Assembly: GCA_903845055.1 (NCBI GenBank)
Contig: CAIMWF010000103.1
Coordinates: 19,743 to 83,742 of the forward strand
DNA: 64,000 nucleotides
Origin: an uncultured Bacteroidales bacterium
GTDB lineage: Bacteria > Bacteroidota > Bacteroidia > Bacteroidales > FEN-979
Reading direction: 5' to 3'
Below, one piece after another: positions 1-9,063 of the stretch. Position numbers and translations under genes: made by a program. How positions within the stretch are numbered: position 1 is the stretch's first letter; every line of letters starts with the position of its first letter. Below the pieces are notes generated by a model, which did no database searches, had not been told where the DNA came from, and saw only the letters and a list, made by a program, of their open reading frames with translations.

Positions 1-1040
1 ACATGACCGACAAGGCCATTTCCGAAGCACTGTACCCCGTTATGGTTGAATTTGTGTGGGAGCCTGATGTCTTCCTGCCGGCCCACCCAAACGGGATGAG
101 GTTCGAAGCACTTGACAAGGCAGGCAATGCCAGGGCCGAATGGACTACCTACAGCATCGGGGGCGGCGACATCAGCGATTCGGGCCAGCGGGAACCGGAA
201 GAAACAACCTACCAGTTGGATACCATGACAGACATCCTGGACTGGTGCCGTGAAAATGGCCGGTCGCTATGGGAATATGTCGAAATGCATGAAAGACCCG
301 GTTTGTGGGAGTACCTCGCCGAAGTATGGAAAGCTATGCAGGAGGCGGTTGAACGCGGCATCGAGGCCGAAGGGGTCCTGCCGGGAAGACTGAACCTGCC
401 CAGGAAGGCCTCCTCCTATTATACAAAAGCCCGGAGTTTCAAAGGAACCCTTGCGCGCCGGGCCTTTACCTTTGCCTTTGCGCTTGCAGTTTCGGAAGAG
501 AACGCGGCAGGCGGCAGGATCGTGACTGCACCCACCTGCGGCTCCTGCGGCGTAATGCCGGCGGTGCTGTACCTGCTGAAGACACAGTATGATTTCAACG
601 AAAAAAAGATCCTGCGGGGACTTGCGACCGCCGGACTGGTCGGTAACCTCATCAAAAACAACGCCTCCATTTCAGGGGCTGAAGTGGGCTGCCAGGGCGA
701 AGTAGGAAGTGCCAGTTCCATGGCTGCGGCCGCCGCGGAGCAGATGTTCGGGGGGACTCCCCAGCAGGTTGAATATGCCGCATCCATCGCCATGGAACAT
801 TTCCTTGGTTTGACCTGCGACCCGCTGCTCGGCATGGTGCAGATCCCCTGTATCGAACGGAATGCCTTTGGCGCGGCACGGGCACTCGACGCCAACATGT
901 ATGCACTCCTGTCGGACGGACAGCATGTGGTCAGCTTCGACAGGGTCATCCAGGCCATGAAGCAAACAGGCCACGACCTGCCCCGGATCTATAAGGAAAC
1001 AGCCGAAGGCGGACTGGCTGCACTGGGGATCAGGGAATGA
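1..1040 (+). CDS. sdaA: L-serine ammonia-lyase (serine dehydratase), 3' part; 5' end outside the window
   Basis: Single-chain iron-sulfur L-serine dehydratase, which converts L-serine to pyruvate and ammonia in the cytoplasm. About 345 residues are visible against roughly 400 for the family. The frame is open at base 1: the partial codon before the first ATG gives the His of the conserved G-H-M-T-D stretch of the N-terminal beta domain, so that ATG is internal and the gene begins upstream. The alpha domain carries TAPTCGSCG (visible residues 176-183), and Cys230, Cys272 and Cys283. The 42- and 11-residue spacing of these three matches my recollection of the cluster ligands in the Legionella enzyme. 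The oxygen-labile [4Fe-4S] cluster fits an anaerobe. No clear terminator follows. Confidence 0.95.
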   Translation, partial: MTDKAISEALYPVMVEFVWEPDVFLPAHPNGMRFEALDKAGNARAEWTTYSIGGGDISDSGQREPEETTYQLDTMTDILDWCRENGRSLWEYVEMHERPGLWEYLAEVWKAMQEAVERGIEAEGVLPGRLNLPRKASSYYTKARSFKGTLARRAFTFAFALAVSEENAAGGRIVTAPTCGSCGVMPAVLYLLKTQYDFNEKKILRGLATAGLVGNLIKNNASISGAEVGCQGEVGSASSMAAAAAEQMFGGTPQQVEYAASIAMEHFLGLTCDPLLGMVQIPCIERNAFGAARALDANMYALLSDGQHVVSFDRVIQAMKQTGHDLPRIYKETAEGGLAALGIRE

Positions 1041-1111
1041 GACGACAGCCCGTGATTTGTCATAAAATCAGGTGAAACGGTTTCCTCCTCGTGAAATCCG
1101 AAATAAAGACG

Positions 1112-1119
1112 TATCTTTG
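1112..1119 (+). promoter_or_regulatory. -7 promoter box upstream of the DEAD-box helicase gene
   Basis: TATCTTTG matches the Bacteroidota -7 consensus TAnnTTTG. No good -33 TTTG lies at the expected distance. Transcription from here would leave a leader of about 148 nt before the ATG at 1272. That leader contains a small hairpin, CAGGT-TTT-ACCTG, around 1211-1223. Confidence 0.5.
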
Positions 1120-1271
1120 CCGTATAAATCAGTGTTTGAGGTTAGTTAAACCATTTTTCATTTCCCACCCGCACAATCAGCAGCCATCGTGCCATCGCAC
1201 ACCTATCGGTCAGGTTTTACCTGGTTTGAGCACATCCCGGAAATCCCGAAAGCACACAATAATAAAGATAC

Positions 1272-3095
1272 ATGACAACATTTGAAGAATTGGGCATCAG
1301 CAAAGAGATTGTGCTGGGCCTTGTGGACCTTGGGTTTGAAGTGCCAATGCCTGTCCAGGAAAAGGTCATCCCCCTGCTCCTCGGACAGAAAACCGACATC
1401 GTTGCCCTCGCGCAGACCGGAACAGGCAAAACCGCTGCCTATGGCCTCCCGCTGATCCAGCAAACCGACACGGACAACCACCTCCCGCAGGCGCTGATCC
1501 TTTGTCCCACCAGGGAATTGTGCGTTCAGATAGCAGGCGACCTGAATGATTTCGCTAAATATGTGGATAACCTGAAAGTCCTGCCGGTATATGGCGGCAG
1601 CAGCATGGAGGTGCAGATTAAATCGCTGAAAAAGGGTGTACAGATCGTAGTGGCAACTCCCGGGCGCCTGCTCGACCTGATGCGCCGCAGGGCGATCAAG
1701 CTGGGCAGCGTTCACACTGTTGTCCTCGATGAGGCCGATGAAATGCTCAACATGGGCTTTCTCGACAGCATCAACGACATTCTCGCCGAAGTTCCCGAAG
1801 ACCGGAGCACCCTGCTTTTCTCGGCCACGATGCCCAACGAAGTGGCCGTGATTGCCAAAAAATACATGAAAAAACCCATCGAGATCACCATCGGGAACAA
1901 GAACTCGGGGGCTGAGAACATCAAGCACCTTTATTACACGGTACATGCCAAGGATAAATACACCGCGCTGAAGCGCATTGTCGATTTTTATCCCTCCATT
2001 TACGGGATCGTCTTCTGCCGCACCCGCATCGATACCCAGGAGATCGCCGACAAACTGATCGCCGATGGTTACAACGCCGAGGCATTGCATGGCGATCTTT
2101 CACAATCACAGCGCGACAGTGTCATGCAGAAATTCAGGATCCGTCACGTGCAACTGCTGGTGGCCACCGATGTCGCCGCACGCGGCCTTGATGTGAACGA
2201 CCTCACCCATATCATCAACTACGCCCTGCCCGACGACATATCTGCTTACACCCACCGCAGCGGCAGGACGGGCCGTGCCGGGAAGACAGGGACCTCCATC
2301 GCCATCATCAACCTGAAGGAAAAACACCTGATCAGGCAGATCGAAAAGCTCATCAACAAACCCTTTATAGCCGCAAAAGTTCCCGGAGGCCGTGAAATCT
2401 GCGAAAAGCAGCTTTTCAACCTGATCAACAAAATGGAAAACGTGGAGATTGAACATTCCGAGATCGACCCCTTCCTCCCCTCCATTTATCGCAAACTGGA
2501 ATGGCTGGAGAAGGAAGATGTCATCAAACGGTTCGTGGCCCTCGAATTCAACCGGTTCCTCGAGTATTACCGGAATGCCAAGGATATCAACGTTCACGAG
2601 GAAAAAGGTCATGAATCGCGCGAAAAAAGCGGTCGTGATTCGTTCCGTGATAAAGGCGGACGGGGCGATGCACGGAAAGAGGTGACGGGCTTTACCCGTC
2701 TGTCAATCAATGCAGGCAAGGCCGACGGACTTTATCCCAACACCCTCATCGAACTGATCAATGCCAGCAGCCCGGGAAAACGCATCCGTATAGGCGATAT
2801 TACCCTGAGCAAACATGATGGATTTTTCGAAGTGGATAATGAATATGCCAAGTTTCTTTCCGAAGCGCTCAACGACGCGGAATTCAGGGGTTCGAACCTG
2901 GCCGTGGAATTAGCCGCAGGCCAGGCACCGGCCAGCTTCAATGAGCGCCGTTCTTTCAAGGACAAGGGAAAACCGGGTGGTGACCGTGATTTCAGGAAAG
3001 GAAGTGACTATAAAGGCAAAAAATCACCGGGCGACGACCAGGGATTTGCAGGCCGGGCCGACCGGTTCAACCCGAAAAAGAAGAAAAAAAAGTAA
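1272..3095 (+). CDS. deaD: DEAD-box ATP-dependent RNA helicase with DbpA-type RNA-binding domain
   Basis: A 607-residue superfamily 2 RNA helicase, probably acting in ribosome assembly or cold-dependent RNA remodelling. Visible motifs in order: Q motif (21-34), Walker A AQTGTGKT (47-54), PTREL (79-83), TPGR (129-132), DEAD (153-156), SAT (184-186), then IVFCRTR, ATDVAARGLDV and HRSGRTGR in the second RecA lobe. A charged linker (about 445-470) leads to a DbpA/CsdA-like RNA-binding domain (about 475-550) and a basic tail ending in NPKKKKKK, typical of the long DeaD/CsdA branch. The start is the ATG after the AT-rich stretch; the long untranslated leader recalls cold-shock-regulated deaD genes elsewhere. 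The symbol is assigned by architecture; other paralogues may exist in the genome. Confidence 0.93.
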   Translation: MTTFEELGISKEIVLGLVDLGFEVPMPVQEKVIPLLLGQKTDIVALAQTGTGKTAAYGLPLIQQTDTDNHLPQALILCPTRELCVQIAGDLNDFAKYVDNLKVLPVYGGSSMEVQIKSLKKGVQIVVATPGRLLDLMRRRAIKLGSVHTVVLDEADEMLNMGFLDSINDILAEVPEDRSTLLFSATMPNEVAVIAKKYMKKPIEITIGNKNSGAENIKHLYYTVHAKDKYTALKRIVDFYPSIYGIVFCRTRIDTQEIADKLIADGYNAEALHGDLSQSQRDSVMQKFRIRHVQLLVATDVAARGLDVNDLTHIINYALPDDISAYTHRSGRTGRAGKTGTSIAIINLKEKHLIRQIEKLINKPFIAAKVPGGREICEKQLFNLINKMENVEIEHSEIDPFLPSIYRKLEWLEKEDVIKRFVALEFNRFLEYYRNAKDINVHEEKGHESREKSGRDSFRDKGGRGDARKEVTGFTRLSINAGKADGLYPNTLIELINASSPGKRIRIGDITLSKHDGFFEVDNEYAKFLSEALNDAEFRGSNLAVELAAGQAPASFNERRSFKDKGKPGGDRDFRKGSDYKGKKSPGDDQGFAGRADRFNPKKKKKK

Positions 3096-3123
3096 GGTTT
3101 TAGACATGAATTGGTGAATTTCC

Positions 3124-3131
3124 TAAGTTTG
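3124..3131 (+). promoter_or_regulatory. -7 promoter box that fixes the start of the downstream gene
   Basis: TAAGTTTG matches TAnnTTTG. The predicted start of transcription is near 3136, just upstream of the ATG at 3150. A TTG codon at 3111 in the same frame would lie upstream of the transcript, so it is unlikely to be used. Confidence 0.5.
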
Positions 3132-3149
3132 CAACTCAAAAAACTACCC

Positions 3150-4160
3150 ATGCTCAAACAATTCATCGCCCGGCAAATGGTTCGCCGCACCAAGGCCAGG
3201 CAATTCCCCGTGGAATACCTTGAACAGAAACATGTTGATCTCAGACAACCCTACCCAAACGACAGTTCCTATTTTTACGGTGGCGACAAACTGGGAAATG
3301 CATTTATCACGCGGATGGCCTTCCGCGGACCTGACCGCCTGCACGAATACTGGTTCGATTTTTTCCTGGCAGGCGAGGGATATTTCGGACTGACCAGCGA
3401 TCCGGGACCGGAAGGGACAGGATTCCAGCAGGGAAAGCTCAAATGGGAACCCATCGAAATCGGAAAGGTCTGGAGGGTGACCTATTCCGGAACGGTTCAC
3501 GACCGGGACGGAAAGCCGCATGCCTGCGTCACCAACATGGTTTTTACAGGCGATCACCCGGTGTATGATTTTGCAAAAAGTTCCGATCACAATGCGATCG
3601 TAAAGGCCATTGCATCCGAAAAATGGACCAGGGAATTCTTTTTCCGGATGAAGGATACCCACCAGGTTCATTATGAACAGACCGGAAACTTTAAAGGGAC
3701 CATCATCCTTGACAATAAAACTTTCAACCTTAATATGATGGGTTCGCGCGACCACTCCTTCGGTTCGCGGAACTGGCTCACCTGGGACCGGCACTACTGG
3801 ATTACCGGCGTTTCGGATGAAGGATTGCACTGGACCGTCACCACGATCAAATGGCAGTTCCTGGGCCGGCTTACGGCAGGTTTTATCACCGCAGCCGATG
3901 GCACCACCGATGCCATTGTTGAATGCACCGACCTTGAAACCATCTCGAGGGAGAAACTGCTGCCCGATCACGGTATTGTTGAGATCAGGACACGCAGCGG
4001 CAAAGTTCACACCATGGAATTCTGGCGTCATGGCGAATTTCCATACCTCCATGACGGCAAATACATGATGCGCGAAGGGATCGGCACCTACAAGTTTGAC
4101 GGGTCCGACGGTGTTGGCATGGTGGAGTTCGGATTCCATGCCGACAAATACACCGTTTAA
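3150..4160 (+). CDS. DUF7064-like beta-sandwich protein paired with a dikinase
   Basis: A 336-residue soluble protein without signal peptide or membrane segment. I recognise a DUF7064-like pattern: a short N-terminal block, then YEQTGNFKGTI and RDHSFGSRNW-type stretches in the middle, many aromatics and a beta-rich character. No catalytic motif is evident, and its molecular function is not known to me. It ends 18 bp before a PEP-synthase-like dikinase gene on the same strand, so the two are probably co-transcribed from the -7 box at 3124-3131. As I recall, arthropod proteins annotated as putative phosphoenolpyruvate synthase join a similar N-terminal region to the dikinase modules, which would make this an unfused partner. 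The start at 3150 is preferred over the upstream TTG because of the promoter position. Confidence 0.7.
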   Translation: MLKQFIARQMVRRTKARQFPVEYLEQKHVDLRQPYPNDSSYFYGGDKLGNAFITRMAFRGPDRLHEYWFDFFLAGEGYFGLTSDPGPEGTGFQQGKLKWEPIEIGKVWRVTYSGTVHDRDGKPHACVTNMVFTGDHPVYDFAKSSDHNAIVKAIASEKWTREFFFRMKDTHQVHYEQTGNFKGTIILDNKTFNLNMMGSRDHSFGSRNWLTWDRHYWITGVSDEGLHWTVTTIKWQFLGRLTAGFITAADGTTDAIVECTDLETISREKLLPDHGIVEIRTRSGKVHTMEFWRHGEFPYLHDGKYMMREGIGTYKFDGSDGVGMVEFGFHADKYTV

Positions 4161-4178
4161 CTCTTCCAGGGTTAAATC

Positions 4179-6563
4179 ATGATAAGATCCCTCAGCGAAT
4201 TAAACAGCAAATCGGCCGGAGGCAAGGCACTTGGGCTTCAAACCCTCCGGAACCTTGGTCTGCGTGTACCCGATGCTTTTGTCCTGGTCCACCCTGATCC
4301 CCGTAAAATTGATGATGACCTGCTCAGGTCGCACCTTTCGATGCTTGGAGAGGGACCGAAAGCTGTACGTTCCTCGGCCGGCAGTGAAGACGGGCAATTT
4401 GCCTCTTTTGCAGGCCAGTTTGAAACCTACCTCGATCTGCACTCCTTCGAAGAGATCAGGGATGCGATTGAAAAATGTATCACCGCTGCGAATGCCGACC
4501 GCGTAAAAAGCTATTCAGGGAAATTATTGTCCGAAGCTGACCTCCGTATCTCCGTCATCCTCCAGAATATGGTCGATGCGAAAGTTGCCGGTGTCGTATT
4601 TTCGGCAAACCCGGTTAACAACCGGCGCGACAAGGTCGTGGTCAATGCGGTCGCAGGAAACGGTGAAAGCCTCGTCAGCGGCATGAAGGATGGACACCAT
4701 TATGAAATTTTCAGGAGTGGCTCCAACATCCCCGCTGAACTTGAGGGCGGCCACCTGCTCAGCGAAGCACTGCTGAAGGAAATCGTTGATGGTGCGCTGA
4801 AAGCAGAACGCTATATGAACAAACCCGTTGACCTTGAATGGGCCGTCGACGGACTTGGCATCCTGCACTGGCTGCAGGTGAGACCGGTGACCACGCTCAG
4901 CCCGGTTCATTACAATGAACTTGATACCGTTAAAGGAACAAGTACCGACACCTGGACATTGGGTAACATCGGCGAGATGATGCCGGGTGTTGCCACGCCC
5001 CTCACCTACTCCGTAACTGCCGAGGCCATTGACTATGGGATGACCCTGCTGGCTGAGCGTGCAGGTGCATACCGGCTGAAGGACCGCACCTCCCCGCGCT
5101 ATATCCAGATGTTTTACAACCGGTTGTTCATCAACATGACCAACATGATGGACTATCCCAAACATGTCTGGCTCAACAAGGCCGAGGATGTACAGTTTGC
5201 TTTGAGCGGAAAGGTTTTTCCCGGGATCGGCGCGGTACCCGAAGGGACGATCTTCAGGCGGGTGTTCAATTTCAGCCGGCAGGTGATCAACACCGCCAGG
5301 GCCGGAAAACACCTGAAAGCCCTCAGGGAGCTGGCAACAGGATTTCACATTGAACCGGGAGGGTCAATGCAGGAATTCCACACAAACCTTGGGGGTGCCA
5401 GGCTGACGCTTGGAACCGGGTTCGGACATCATCTCAGCGCTTCCGCCCAGTCGGGAACACTTTATTCGGCAGTGATACGTTTCATGACCGGCGAAAACCG
5501 CTGGCCTGTTGCCGCCGATCATCACATCGCCACGATGCTCCTGCTTGACATCCCTGAAATTGAAAGTGCCGATGCCGTAAAATCACTCGAAAACTTTGCC
5601 TCTCTGGTCAGAAGCGATCAGCAGTTCGCCGGCAGGTTCACTGGCGCAACCCCTGCCGAAGCGCTCCGGGTGCTCCGTGAAGATGCCCCTCCTGACATTT
5701 CGGAACAATTTGTTGCATTCATCAACCGTCACGGGCACCGATGCGTCCGTGAATCGGAACTCCGGGAAAAAACATGGGAAGAAAACCCGCAGCTTCTGAT
5801 CCAGACGATACAGACGCGCGTGAAGCTGGGAGAGATCAGGCATCCTGTGCATGAAACGTCGAAAGCAGGCTTTGACGCACTGAAACAGCTGCCGCTTGTC
5901 AAACGCAGCATCATCCGAAGCCTGATCCCCACGGCGCGGAAAGCGGTTTCAAACCGCGAGATCACCAAGGCCCTCTCCATCAGGATGGTCAATACCGTGA
6001 GAAAAGGCTACCGCTTGCTCGCAAAACAGATGACCGAAGCAGGACTGCTGAATGATTCCGACCTGATCTACTTTCTCACGCACGACGAGATCGGCCGGCT
6101 GCTTACCGACCAGGACCCTGGTTGGATTGCGATTGCTGAAAAACGAAGGAACTTATTGCCCGAGCTTGACAAGCTGATCTTTAACGAAGTGTGTTTCGGC
6201 ATCCCCGAGCCTTTGGTGCAGGAGATTGATACCGAAATCAAAGACGGGCAGCTGAAGGGCACGCCGGTAAGCAGCGGGTTAATTACGGGGCGCGCCCGCA
6301 TCATTCACACACTCGACGATGCGGAACTATTGCAGGACGGTGAAATCATGGTCGCCTCCTTTACCGACATCGGGTGGACTCCCTATTTCAGCATCATTGC
6401 AGGACTCATCACCGAAATCGGCAGTCCCCTTTCCCACGGAGCCGTTGTGGCCCGCGAATACGGAATCCCGGCAGTTGTCGGCGCGAAGGGAGCGAAAAAG
6501 TTCATCCTGAACGGCGATATGATCCTGCTCGACGGAAACCGCGGAATCATAGAAAAAATTTAA
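4179..6563 (+). CDS. PEP-synthase/rifampin-phosphotransferase-like dikinase
   Basis: A 794-residue dikinase with three regions. An ATP-grasp (PPDK_N) domain covers about 1-240 and contains AGGKALGL near the N-terminus, AVRSSAGSEDG, and the LEWAVDG and LQVRPVTTL blocks. A variable middle domain covers about 250-680. The C-terminal swivelling phosphohistidine domain covers about 690-794 and contains SPLSHGAVVAREYGIP with the likely phospho-acceptor His753. The C-terminal PEP/pyruvate-binding barrel of true PEP synthase is absent. The order ATP-grasp, substrate domain, His domain is that of rifampin phosphotransferase and YvkC, which use ATP to phosphorylate a small molecule and release AMP and phosphate. 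The substrate is unknown; the middle domain would decide it. It lies 18 bp after the DUF7064-like gene, and its stop is 8 bp from the stop of the convergent phosphatase gene. Confidence 0.85.
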   Translation: MIRSLSELNSKSAGGKALGLQTLRNLGLRVPDAFVLVHPDPRKIDDDLLRSHLSMLGEGPKAVRSSAGSEDGQFASFAGQFETYLDLHSFEEIRDAIEKCITAANADRVKSYSGKLLSEADLRISVILQNMVDAKVAGVVFSANPVNNRRDKVVVNAVAGNGESLVSGMKDGHHYEIFRSGSNIPAELEGGHLLSEALLKEIVDGALKAERYMNKPVDLEWAVDGLGILHWLQVRPVTTLSPVHYNELDTVKGTSTDTWTLGNIGEMMPGVATPLTYSVTAEAIDYGMTLLAERAGAYRLKDRTSPRYIQMFYNRLFINMTNMMDYPKHVWLNKAEDVQFALSGKVFPGIGAVPEGTIFRRVFNFSRQVINTARAGKHLKALRELATGFHIEPGGSMQEFHTNLGGARLTLGTGFGHHLSASAQSGTLYSAVIRFMTGENRWPVAADHHIATMLLLDIPEIESADAVKSLENFASLVRSDQQFAGRFTGATPAEALRVLREDAPPDISEQFVAFINRHGHRCVRESELREKTWEENPQLLIQTIQTRVKLGEIRHPVHETSKAGFDALKQLPLVKRSIIRSLIPTARKAVSNREITKALSIRMVNTVRKGYRLLAKQMTEAGLLNDSDLIYFLTHDEIGRLLTDQDPGWIAIAEKRRNLLPELDKLIFNEVCFGIPEPLVQEIDTEIKDGQLKGTPVSSGLITGRARIIHTLDDAELLQDGEIMVASFTDIGWTPYFSIIAGLITEIGSPLSHGAVVAREYGIPAVVGAKGAKKFILNGDMILLDGNRGIIEKI

Positions 6564-6571
6564 TCCCACTG

Positions 6572-7327
6572 TTACCCCGGTTCACCTTCAAGGTATTTTT
6601 CACGAAGTTTGCGGGTATCGGCCTTCAGCACCTCCGTGACAAATTTTTCAAGGCTCCCCGAAATTTCTAAAATCTCATCCAGGGCCGCCTCCAGGTATTC
6701 CCTGCGTACCTCCATCATCGGGCGCAGGATCTCCCCGTTTAAGCCCGATTCACTGATCTTGCTGATAAATTTTTCGATGGCGGCGCGCATGCAAAGGTTC
6801 GTCACCAGGTAATCTTCCCAGATGACCGGCATGGCTACCCCAAGAGCAGTGAGCAGGAAAACTGTTGCCAGCCCGGTACGGTCCTTCCCTGCTGCACAAT
6901 GATAGACGAGGGGCAGATTGTCCGTTTTTTCAAGGATATGCAGAAAATCCCTGAATTCAGCCGCGTGCGTCCTGACCATTCGCCGGTAATCGCCCACCAG
7001 TACTGTTTCAAGCCCTGCAGCGTCATTCTCTTCAAGGAACTTCTCAGCCTGTTCGCGTGCCCTGTCATGTATCCTGAGATGAATAATCTCCTTCACCGTG
7101 GAGATTGTTTTATTAGGTCTTCTGTCGCTTTCGCGCTGTGCACGGAAATCGATGACCAGCAAAAGCTTCATATCTTCAAGAATGCTGATGTCATCGGCCG
7201 AAATGCTGAAAAGGTCACCGCTTCTGAAAAGCAGTCCGTGTTTGACGTGCCGGCCGTCAATCGCAACGATGCCGCCCAGGTCGCGGAAGTTATGCTGGGT
7301 TGAAAGAATGGGATGCAAGGGACTCAT
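6572..7327 (-). CDS. Tyrosine-protein phosphatase (Y_phosphatase3 family)
   Basis: A 251-residue cytoplasmic phosphatase. It opens with the conserved NFRDLGG block (13-19) and the LLFRSG stretch (32-37), and carries the CX5R loop HCAAGKDRTG with nucleophile Cys144 and Arg150. This layout is typical of PF13350 proteins, which act on phosphotyrosine, phosphoinositides or other small phosphate esters. No signal peptide is seen. The gene is convergent with the dikinase gene (8 bp between stops) and divergent from the Memo-like gene at 7398, so it is probably transcribed alone. The substrate cannot be deduced from context. Confidence 0.88.
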   Translation of the reverse strand: MSPLHPILSTQHNFRDLGGIVAIDGRHVKHGLLFRSGDLFSISADDISILEDMKLLLVIDFRAQRESDRRPNKTISTVKEIIHLRIHDRAREQAEKFLEENDAAGLETVLVGDYRRMVRTHAAEFRDFLHILEKTDNLPLVYHCAAGKDRTGLATVFLLTALGVAMPVIWEDYLVTNLCMRAAIEKFISKISESGLNGEILRPMMEVRREYLEAALDEILEISGSLEKFVTEVLKADTRKLREKYLEGEPG

Positions 7328-7362
7328 TTTAATTGAGGTGTAAAAATACCTCTTTTATTGCT

Positions 7363-7370
7363 TAAGTTTG
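7363..7370 (+). promoter_or_regulatory. -7 promoter box for the Memo-like/OsmC gene pair
   Basis: TAAGTTTG matches TAnnTTTG and lies 27 bp before the ATG at 7398. No convincing -33 element is visible. Confidence 0.45.
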
Positions 7371-7397
7371 TAAACGAATTATCAACCACGCAAAATA

Positions 7398-8480
7398 ATG
7401 AAAAAATACTGCATTTGCCTGGCTCTCCTCTTGCTGTTCACCGGCTTGAAACCCGATGGAAAGGTGCGGAAGCCGGTCGATCCGGTTGGTTTTGCAACCC
7501 GGGCATGGCAGATGGATTCGGTGATGAACCGCATTGAACGGTTGCAGGGCCGTAGAATCGCCGATTCGCGGAGGCGCACCGGGGTTGGGAAAACCACGGC
7601 ATGGAAGGTGGCCATCTGTCCGCATGATGATTATACCTACGCTGGTTGGCTTTACCCTGTTGTTCTGCAGAATGTCAAAGCAACAACGGTCATCTTGGTC
7701 GGGGTGGCCCATAAGGCGAAAAAATTCGGGCTGGAGGATAAAATGGTATTCGAAAGCTACGATCACTGGCAGGAGCCTTATGGCCCGGTGAAGGTCTCCA
7801 TCCTTCGTGAAAAGATATTGAACCAGTTACCAAGGTCGGCTTATGTCGTTCATGATTCCATGCAACAGGCCGAACATTCGGTTGAAGCGCTCATTCCATT
7901 CCTGCAGTATTACAACCGCAACGTTGAAATCGTCCCGGTGCTGATCCCATACATGTCCTTCGACAGGATGAATGCTCTGGCGGGAACCCTGTCGCTGGCC
8001 CTGATGCAGGTGATGAAAGATCTCGATCTGACCTGGGGAAGGGATGTGGCCATCGTGATATCGACCGATGCCGTTCATTACGGCGATGAGGAATGGGGCG
8101 GACAGAACTATGCGCCCTACGGGTGCGACAGCGCGGGATACAAGTCCGCACTGGCCCATGAATATGAAATTATCTCAGGCTGCCTCCTGGGAGGGCCAAC
8201 GGTGAACAAAATGAGGCAATTCACCGTATATACCTTACAGGACACCAATTTCAGAACCTATAAATGGACCTGGTGCGGACGGTATTCCGTTCCTTTTGGT
8301 CTGCTGACCGCCTGCAAACTTGAACAATACCTGCGTTCGAACCCGCTGAAGGGCGAATTGCTTGGTTACGGCACCTCCATCATGGACGCTTCCCTCCCTG
8401 TGGATGACCTGAAAATGGGAAGAACTGCCCCGGCCAGCCTTCATCACTGGGTCGGGTATCCATCTATCGGTTATAAATAA
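7398..8480 (+). CDS. Exported Memo-family protein (AmmeMemoRadiSam protein B-like)
   Basis: A 360-residue Memo-superfamily protein, structurally related to class III extradiol dioxygenases, with an N-terminal hydrophobic segment (about 4-16) that looks like a signal peptide. The four residues that bind metal in human MEMO1 all appear conserved: His76 in CPHDD, His105 in GVAHK, His227 in STDAVHYG and Cys293 in WCGRYSVP. It is a divergent paralogue of the Memo domain encoded at 24305, and unlike that protein it has no AMMECR1 domain. It is followed after 8 bp by an OsmC-family gene, so a redox role in the cell envelope is possible but speculative. The reaction catalysed by bacterial Memo proteins is, as far as I know, not established. 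Confidence 0.85.
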   Translation: MKKYCICLALLLLFTGLKPDGKVRKPVDPVGFATRAWQMDSVMNRIERLQGRRIADSRRRTGVGKTTAWKVAICPHDDYTYAGWLYPVVLQNVKATTVILVGVAHKAKKFGLEDKMVFESYDHWQEPYGPVKVSILREKILNQLPRSAYVVHDSMQQAEHSVEALIPFLQYYNRNVEIVPVLIPYMSFDRMNALAGTLSLALMQVMKDLDLTWGRDVAIVISTDAVHYGDEEWGGQNYAPYGCDSAGYKSALAHEYEIISGCLLGGPTVNKMRQFTVYTLQDTNFRTYKWTWCGRYSVPFGLLTACKLEQYLRSNPLKGELLGYGTSIMDASLPVDDLKMGRTAPASLHHWVGYPSIGYK

Positions 8481-8488
8481 TTCTATCC

Positions 8489-8905
8489 ATGGCAACCACA
8501 GAAACAATTTATATCGGGTCGCTTCGCACCGAAGCAACTCACCTAATTTCAGGAAATAAACTGATCACCGACGCACCTCCCGACAACCAGGGTAAAGGAG
8601 AGTATTTCTCCCCTACCGACCTTGTAGCCACCGCGCTGGGAAGCTGCATCGTAACCATCATGGGGATCGCAGCAAGAACGCATGGATTTTCCATTGACGG
8701 CACAAAACTGGTCATCACAAAGATCATGACCCGTGAAGCACCGCGCAGGATCGCCGAGATCATCGTTGACATCACTTTTCCTGAAATGCAATACACTGAT
8801 CAGCAAAAAAAGATTCTCGAGCTTTGCGTGAAAACATGTCCCGTAGCGCTGAGCCTGCATCCCGACATCATTCAGAATGTCACACTGTTTTTCACAGAGG
8901 GATAA
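8489..8905 (+). CDS. OsmC family protein
   Basis: A 138-residue OsmC/Ohr-superfamily protein, a cytoplasmic dimer that in characterised members reduces organic hydroperoxides or handles reactive sulfur through a Cys pair. The visible pair is Cys53 in LGSCIVT and Cys117 in KTCPVALSLHP, with an extra Cys113. Length and motif spacing fit the YhfA-like branch rather than Ohr. It starts 8 bp after the Memo-like gene and is probably co-transcribed with it. No terminator is evident before the next gene. Confidence 0.9.
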   Translation: MATTETIYIGSLRTEATHLISGNKLITDAPPDNQGKGEYFSPTDLVATALGSCIVTIMGIAARTHGFSIDGTKLVITKIMTREAPRRIAEIIVDITFPEMQYTDQQKKILELCVKTCPVALSLHPDIIQNVTLFFTEG

Positions 8906-9063
8906 CCGGGAATTGTCAGTTGCAATATACTAAGCCGCAATTTATTCCGTTTTGTAGAAAACACGGCGGGAATGATAATGCGTGCGTGTTAATATGATCT
9001 TTAAATCGGTTATATGGCGTGAGCGTTTACTCCTAAGCACATTTCTAACTTAATTCAAACGCC

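Noticed and set aside
1..1040. The first ATG (base 3) as the true start of the serine dehydratase.
   Set aside because: It falls inside the conserved G-H-M-T-D stretch of the family and the protein would lack about 55 N-terminal residues.
3111..3149. TTG at 3111 as start of the DUF7064-like protein.
   Set aside because: The -7 box at 3124-3131 lies downstream of it, so the codon would not be on the transcript.
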